A DNA stretch of 60,748 bases from Ectocarpus siliculosus (taxonomy: Eukaryota; Sar; Phaeophyceae; Ectocarpales; Ectocarpaceae), in NCBI GenBank assembly GCA_000310025.1, contig FN649735.1, positions 1,415,373 to 1,476,120 of the forward strand, in the 5' to 3' direction. The notes beneath the pieces are model-generated. The model was not told the origin of the DNA. It saw only the letters and a program-made list of their open reading frames with translations, and did not search any database. Both the position numbers and the translations under genes were made by a program. This document shows positions 57,301-60,748 of this stretch, piece by piece; within the stretch, counting starts at the first letter, position 1; every line of letters starts with the position of its first letter.

Positions 57301-59991
57301 CTCCATTCGTTCGACGCTTCTGCTGTGTTTGGAAAACCAACCGTGTGGCTTTGCCTCCTGTGTGACTGACCCATGCTGATGGCGCCCAGGAAAAAAACGA
57401 AAGGTGTGAAGAATGACGTCCAGCAGACAACACTTGATGTAGGCTACCGTCACATGACACCGCGCGGGATGGCTTCCCACGCAAAGCCGGTCTCGGGGTG
57501 ACGCCTCGAACCGCGCACAGCTGCAGTCAAGACTAATTTTGCCTTCGTGATTTGAACGGGGGGGGGTAGAGGTGGAGGTGTGTGTCGGGGGCGTGCGTTG
57601 CTTTTCATCCCGTCTGTGTGGGTGTCAGCATGTGTTGCTTGTCACGTTCGTCGTATCCTGTTCTTGTCCTACTTTTTTCTCACCGTCGTTTGCCTGGGTT
57701 TCCAGGTGAAGGAAGCCGTTGCCGAGGCGGAGGCGTCTCTCCCGGAAGTCGTAACCGTTATACCAGCGGGAGTCGGCACCCAGAGGATCCAAGACGTGGT
57801 GCAGTCCTTCTTGGGCGCCAACATCTTTTCGGTGAGCATGCTGCCGTTTTTTCGACGGACTGACTGCTGTGTGTGTCGCTGCGAAGCATCATTACGAAGT
57901 CGACAAGCGTTCGATTCCGCGTGTCGCTCTCCTTGTTTTGTTGTGCATGTTTTTGTTTCTTTTTTCTGGGCTTCTTGTTGAGTCTCATCTCTTCATTCTA
58001 GAAACAAGTTCGCACTTGCTGCTGATGCTGATGCCACTGCTGCTGCTGCTATTGCTGCTGTGATGCGGTGGTGTGTGTAGGGCGAAAGCCCGATGTGCCT
58101 CTTCGTGCTGTCCAAGAAGGAAGAGCCCACGGCGGTGATCAAGACCGTAGCAGCGGCCTTCCAGTCGGCCAAGGTTCGCGTCATGTTCATCGCCAAGCCC
58201 GATCAGGTATGCATGTGTGTCCGGGGCATTGGGTTTTGTGTGGCAAGCTTTGCTCCAGTGTGCAGTCCGGCAACGGTCGCTGTGGCCATCGTAGCTGAAG
58301 GCACGGTGGTATTTTTTCACTCTGTGGCTTGCGCCGTGTCCCGAATTTGCTGTTGTGGTTGCGACACCAAGAACCACCGGACAGCAACAACCGATTCCTC
58401 TGGCTGTCATCCCGTGTCATTTGCTGTGCTGAAACGTTTTCCTACATGTTTGCGTATGTGCTCTGCTTCCTTTTGCGTTCTTGTCTCAATGCGTACCGTA
58501 TACGTAACTTTGTGTTTGGAGAGAGCGTCTGAATGCGAGCGAGATCTGCTGTTTGTCCCACGAAAACCTCCCGCTCATGGTCGCGCGCATGTTTGCCTGC
58601 TGTTTCTTCACGTCCACTTTTTTGTGTTTCTTGGTCGGGTGGGGGGGGGGGTGGGGGGGGTCCGCAGGATCTTCTCGCAGCTCTCGGCGTGTACAAGCTG
58701 CCGGCCATGATGCTCATGTTCCCGCAACAGGAGGGCATGAACGTCGCCGCCCTGAACCCCGATCAGCCACAGCCCAGGGAAGGGGAGCAGGTGATTTTTT
58801 CCTCGTTTTCGGGTTGTTGTTGTTGATGATGTTGTTGTCGCTGCCTTCATCCTCATATCTGGCCGTGGCGGTGGTGGTGATGCTGGCGACGCTGGTATTG
58901 CTGCTGCTCATCTTGGCACAGAGAATCGCGCCCGGAAGTATCGAGGGCGACATGATCTATGTGATGACTCGCCTCCCGTGGTGTATTTTTGGATAGGCCG
59001 CATGAAAGTAATGGGCTACACAGAATCACCGAGCGAGAAAGGGCGACGCGTCATCCAAGTGTACAGCGAACGTTGTTCCACATCGAGAATGGCCGTTTCT
59101 TCGAGACTAAAGCGAACTTTATCCCACGACGCTCGTGTTGCTGGCGTGCCGCTTGCCTTCTTGTTGCGCTCCATACGCCCCTCGTTCGTTCCCTCTATCT
59201 CCTCTCGTTTTTGCGCGCTCGCTGGCGCATCGCCCTCCCCTCCTCTGCTGCTTTCATCCCACGCGCGGAGCTCTTTCTGTGTGTGTTCTTCCTCGCGGCC
59301 AGCAGTGACATTCACTTTTGACCCTTTTCCCCTTTGGTCCTTCCTGTTGGCTCTCTATCTCTCGCACAGGCCATGACTACTATATGAAATAGATGAAGTG
59401 GACCAGCGTGTGAAGCTCTCCCTGTTTGGTCCTAATTTTTTTTCCGTGTTTTCTTCGCTTGTCTTCCAGGCCATGGTGACCGCGCACTATTCCCCGGCTC
59501 AGTGGGGCCCCGTGACTCACGACCACGTGAGCGAGTTCATCATGTCTCACCTCAGGTGCGGTTAGCGGCAGTTTTATCGTAGTTTTGTCGGGAAACATAG
59601 AGTCACTCCTACCGTAGAGGGGCCCCGTGACTCATGACCGCGCGAGCGAGTTCATCACGCCAGCGAAAACGGGGACGCGGTCGAAGCGTTGAGAGCTAGG
59701 AAAACAGGGACCTAGAGAAAGTAGGGAGGCCTTCGACACCGACATTAGAACGGACGCAACACTGAGTGCGCATGATTTGGCCCTCACACGTCGGTAACTG
59801 TAGCAGCTCTCTCAAAAACTCGACCGGTTCCCTTCTGCTCCCTTTGTTGTTGTTGTCGCCGCCTTGGCTGGTGTCCGATAATCAGCTCCCTTGACACGAG
59901 CGCCTTCCTGCTGCATGCTCGCGAGATGTCGGCGACGGCCAAGCTCAACCGGGAGAGGCTCCCGGTCCAGCTCGAGAGGTTCCTAAACGAG
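51362..59991 (+). CDS. Secreted multi-thioredoxin-fold (PDI-like) protein, 3' partial
   Basis: Exons: 51362-51531, 53100-53307, 54059-54136, 54503-54666, 54996-55136, 55571-55688, 56243-56500, 56971-57120, 57706-57831, 58081-58206, 58668-58790, 59470-59555, 59886-59991; 618 residues so far, all in phase, no stop reached. Residues 1-30 are a basic-then-hydrophobic signal peptide ending near GVRAE, so it enters the secretory pathway. A first thioredoxin domain (about 57-152) has NNPALVWLYAGADCPNC with Cys 76 and 79 and a cis-Pro region IPKGLPMMFK. Later segments look like further thioredoxin folds without CXXC: AAILFTEAG...PFLVLLNKESGEGSVYGG, then VLDCTAHPAQCEG...MPFLKVYPHGKG, then a part with GVYKLPAMMLMFPQQ. 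This suggests an ER redox or chaperone protein with one active site. Intron 2 has a GC donor (GCAAGC at 53308). No KDEL is seen, since the end is missing. Confidence 0.85.
53319..53445 (+). repeat. Poly-G-headed dispersed repeat, copy C
   Basis: A G run at about 53322-53333 is followed by a diverged version: CGCACTCGTGTTCCCCATGCC, GGTTAGGAAACTGACCACCC, AGGACGGAACATTGTCCCCA. It starts about 12 nt after the GC donor of intron 2 in the PDI-like gene. Confidence 0.75.
54908..54980. repeat. ~19-20 bp tandem repeat (CACGCACTCTCTTTCCCACT)
   Basis: Three to four units of decreasing identity directly before the exon 5 acceptor (54995) of the PDI-like gene, providing its pyrimidine-rich tract. Confidence 0.85.
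55780..55925. repeat. Imperfect ~105-bp direct duplication
   Basis: GCTTGCCGAGCGTAGCGTGC and GTTTGCCGAGTTTAGCGTGC, each followed by TTGACTG, head two diverged copies within an intron of the PDI-like gene. Confidence 0.65.
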
Positions 59992-60748
59992 GTACAGCAG
60001 TAGGCGTTTTGCATACATACATTCGACTGTGGTTATATCTCGAATGGGTAGTGTTTCTGTGTTTGTTTTTATGCTTCCTAGTATAGACATTGCACATCGG
60101 AACTTGTGGATCCCTATATTCTTATTGTTACCCAGGAGGGTATGGTCGGTTGGTACACCGATAGGGATCTACCAAAGGGGAAGGTTCGATATAAGAAGGA
60201 AAATAATCGGGGAATCATCTAGAAATCCAGAAAGGTTGGAAATAAAAATTGTGAATGACCAAAGAGCGAGAACCGGGAACCGTTCGAAACCAGGACAGTG
60301 TAGTCGATGACAACAACCGCATCGACCACAACGAACAAGAAAAAAACCAACAATGACGAAGAACGAGGAACCCGCGTGGTGATATCGAAACAGATTCGTC
60401 CCCCGGGGACATTCGTTCTCTCAGCGCTCTTCCATTTTCTTTGGTTTTTTTTCGATATCGAAACGCGCCTTCGAAGCAAAGGCCTTGGCTCTTCCCCCGC
60501 AAGGAAGAGCATTCTTCTCTGTTGTATGCATTCGTATGTACTTGTCCACGAGAACGAATGCCAGTAGTCCTGTGGGGGATCGGCTTCATCCCTGACATGA
60601 CGGCCAGAGTGAAACAACCAAGTAACCCCCCTTGAATGACGACAAGAATGAAACAACCAAGCACCCCCCTCGCCCCTTCTGACATAACCCCCCCCCCCCC
60701 CCCCCCCCCCCTACCACCCAACGATAAATACTTCACCCCTCCCCCCCC
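59992..60748. other. Probable intron and window end
   Basis: It follows the donor after exon 13 (GTACAG). No frame continues the PDI-like protein convincingly. The sequence ends in C runs of 8-20 bases (60688-60748), so assembly quality at the edge may be poor. Confidence 0.4.

Noticed and set aside
1-60748. CRISPR array, bacterial operon or phage-defence system
   Set aside because: No regularly spaced direct repeats with unique spacers and no prokaryotic gene layout; genes are intron-rich and eukaryotic.

Overview
The window looks like nuclear DNA from a photosynthetic stramenopile, most probably a brown alga. The genes are split into many short exons with introns of roughly 0.3-3 kb, they alternate strands, and two neighbouring products carry presequences of the type used for secondary red plastids (hydrophobic signal peptide followed by an Ala-Phe junction). 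Repeats fill introns and intergenic space. Splice-site choices below were made by eye from frame continuity and protein-family similarity; no search was run. A 100-base N gap (29718-29817) is flanked by duplicated, low-quality sequence.

Layout. 1-373 (-): edge fragment of a possible gag-like ORF. 1386-6557 (+): vanadium-haloperoxidase-like gene, 9 exons, 5' end not found. 10985-14983: degenerate Ty1/copia LTR retrotransposon with both LTRs and a perfect 5-bp target duplication. 15055-15381: tRNA-derived SINE. 16690-21696 (+): complete 9-exon type II DnaJ (HSP40). 27499-22623 (-): complete 5-exon plastid lumen protein resembling PsbQ. 27764-30373 (+): 2-exon plastid-targeted membrane protein of unknown function, divergent from the PsbQ-like gene with 264 bp between the start codons. 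39131-33005 (-): complete 4-exon isochorismatase-family hydrolase carrying a LINE fragment and a SINE in its introns. 51110-42591 (-): complete 9-exon RAD23. 51362-59991 (+): at least 13 exons of a secreted multi-thioredoxin-fold (PDI-like) protein that probably continues past the window.

Two head-to-head gene pairs share short intergenic spacers: the two plastid proteins, and RAD23 with the PDI-like protein. The second pair is suggestive because RAD23 delivers ubiquitylated (including ER-derived) substrates to the proteasome while PDI-like proteins work on folding in the ER.

I see no prokaryote-like operon, CRISPR array, rRNA or convincing free-standing tRNA gene. The most unusual signals are a dispersed repeat of about 165 bp with a poly-G/poly-C end that sits beside splice sites in five genes, a haloperoxidase-like protein without the canonical catalytic histidine, two GC-AG introns, and a 270-bp fold-back that duplicates a cysteine-pair-rich reading frame.
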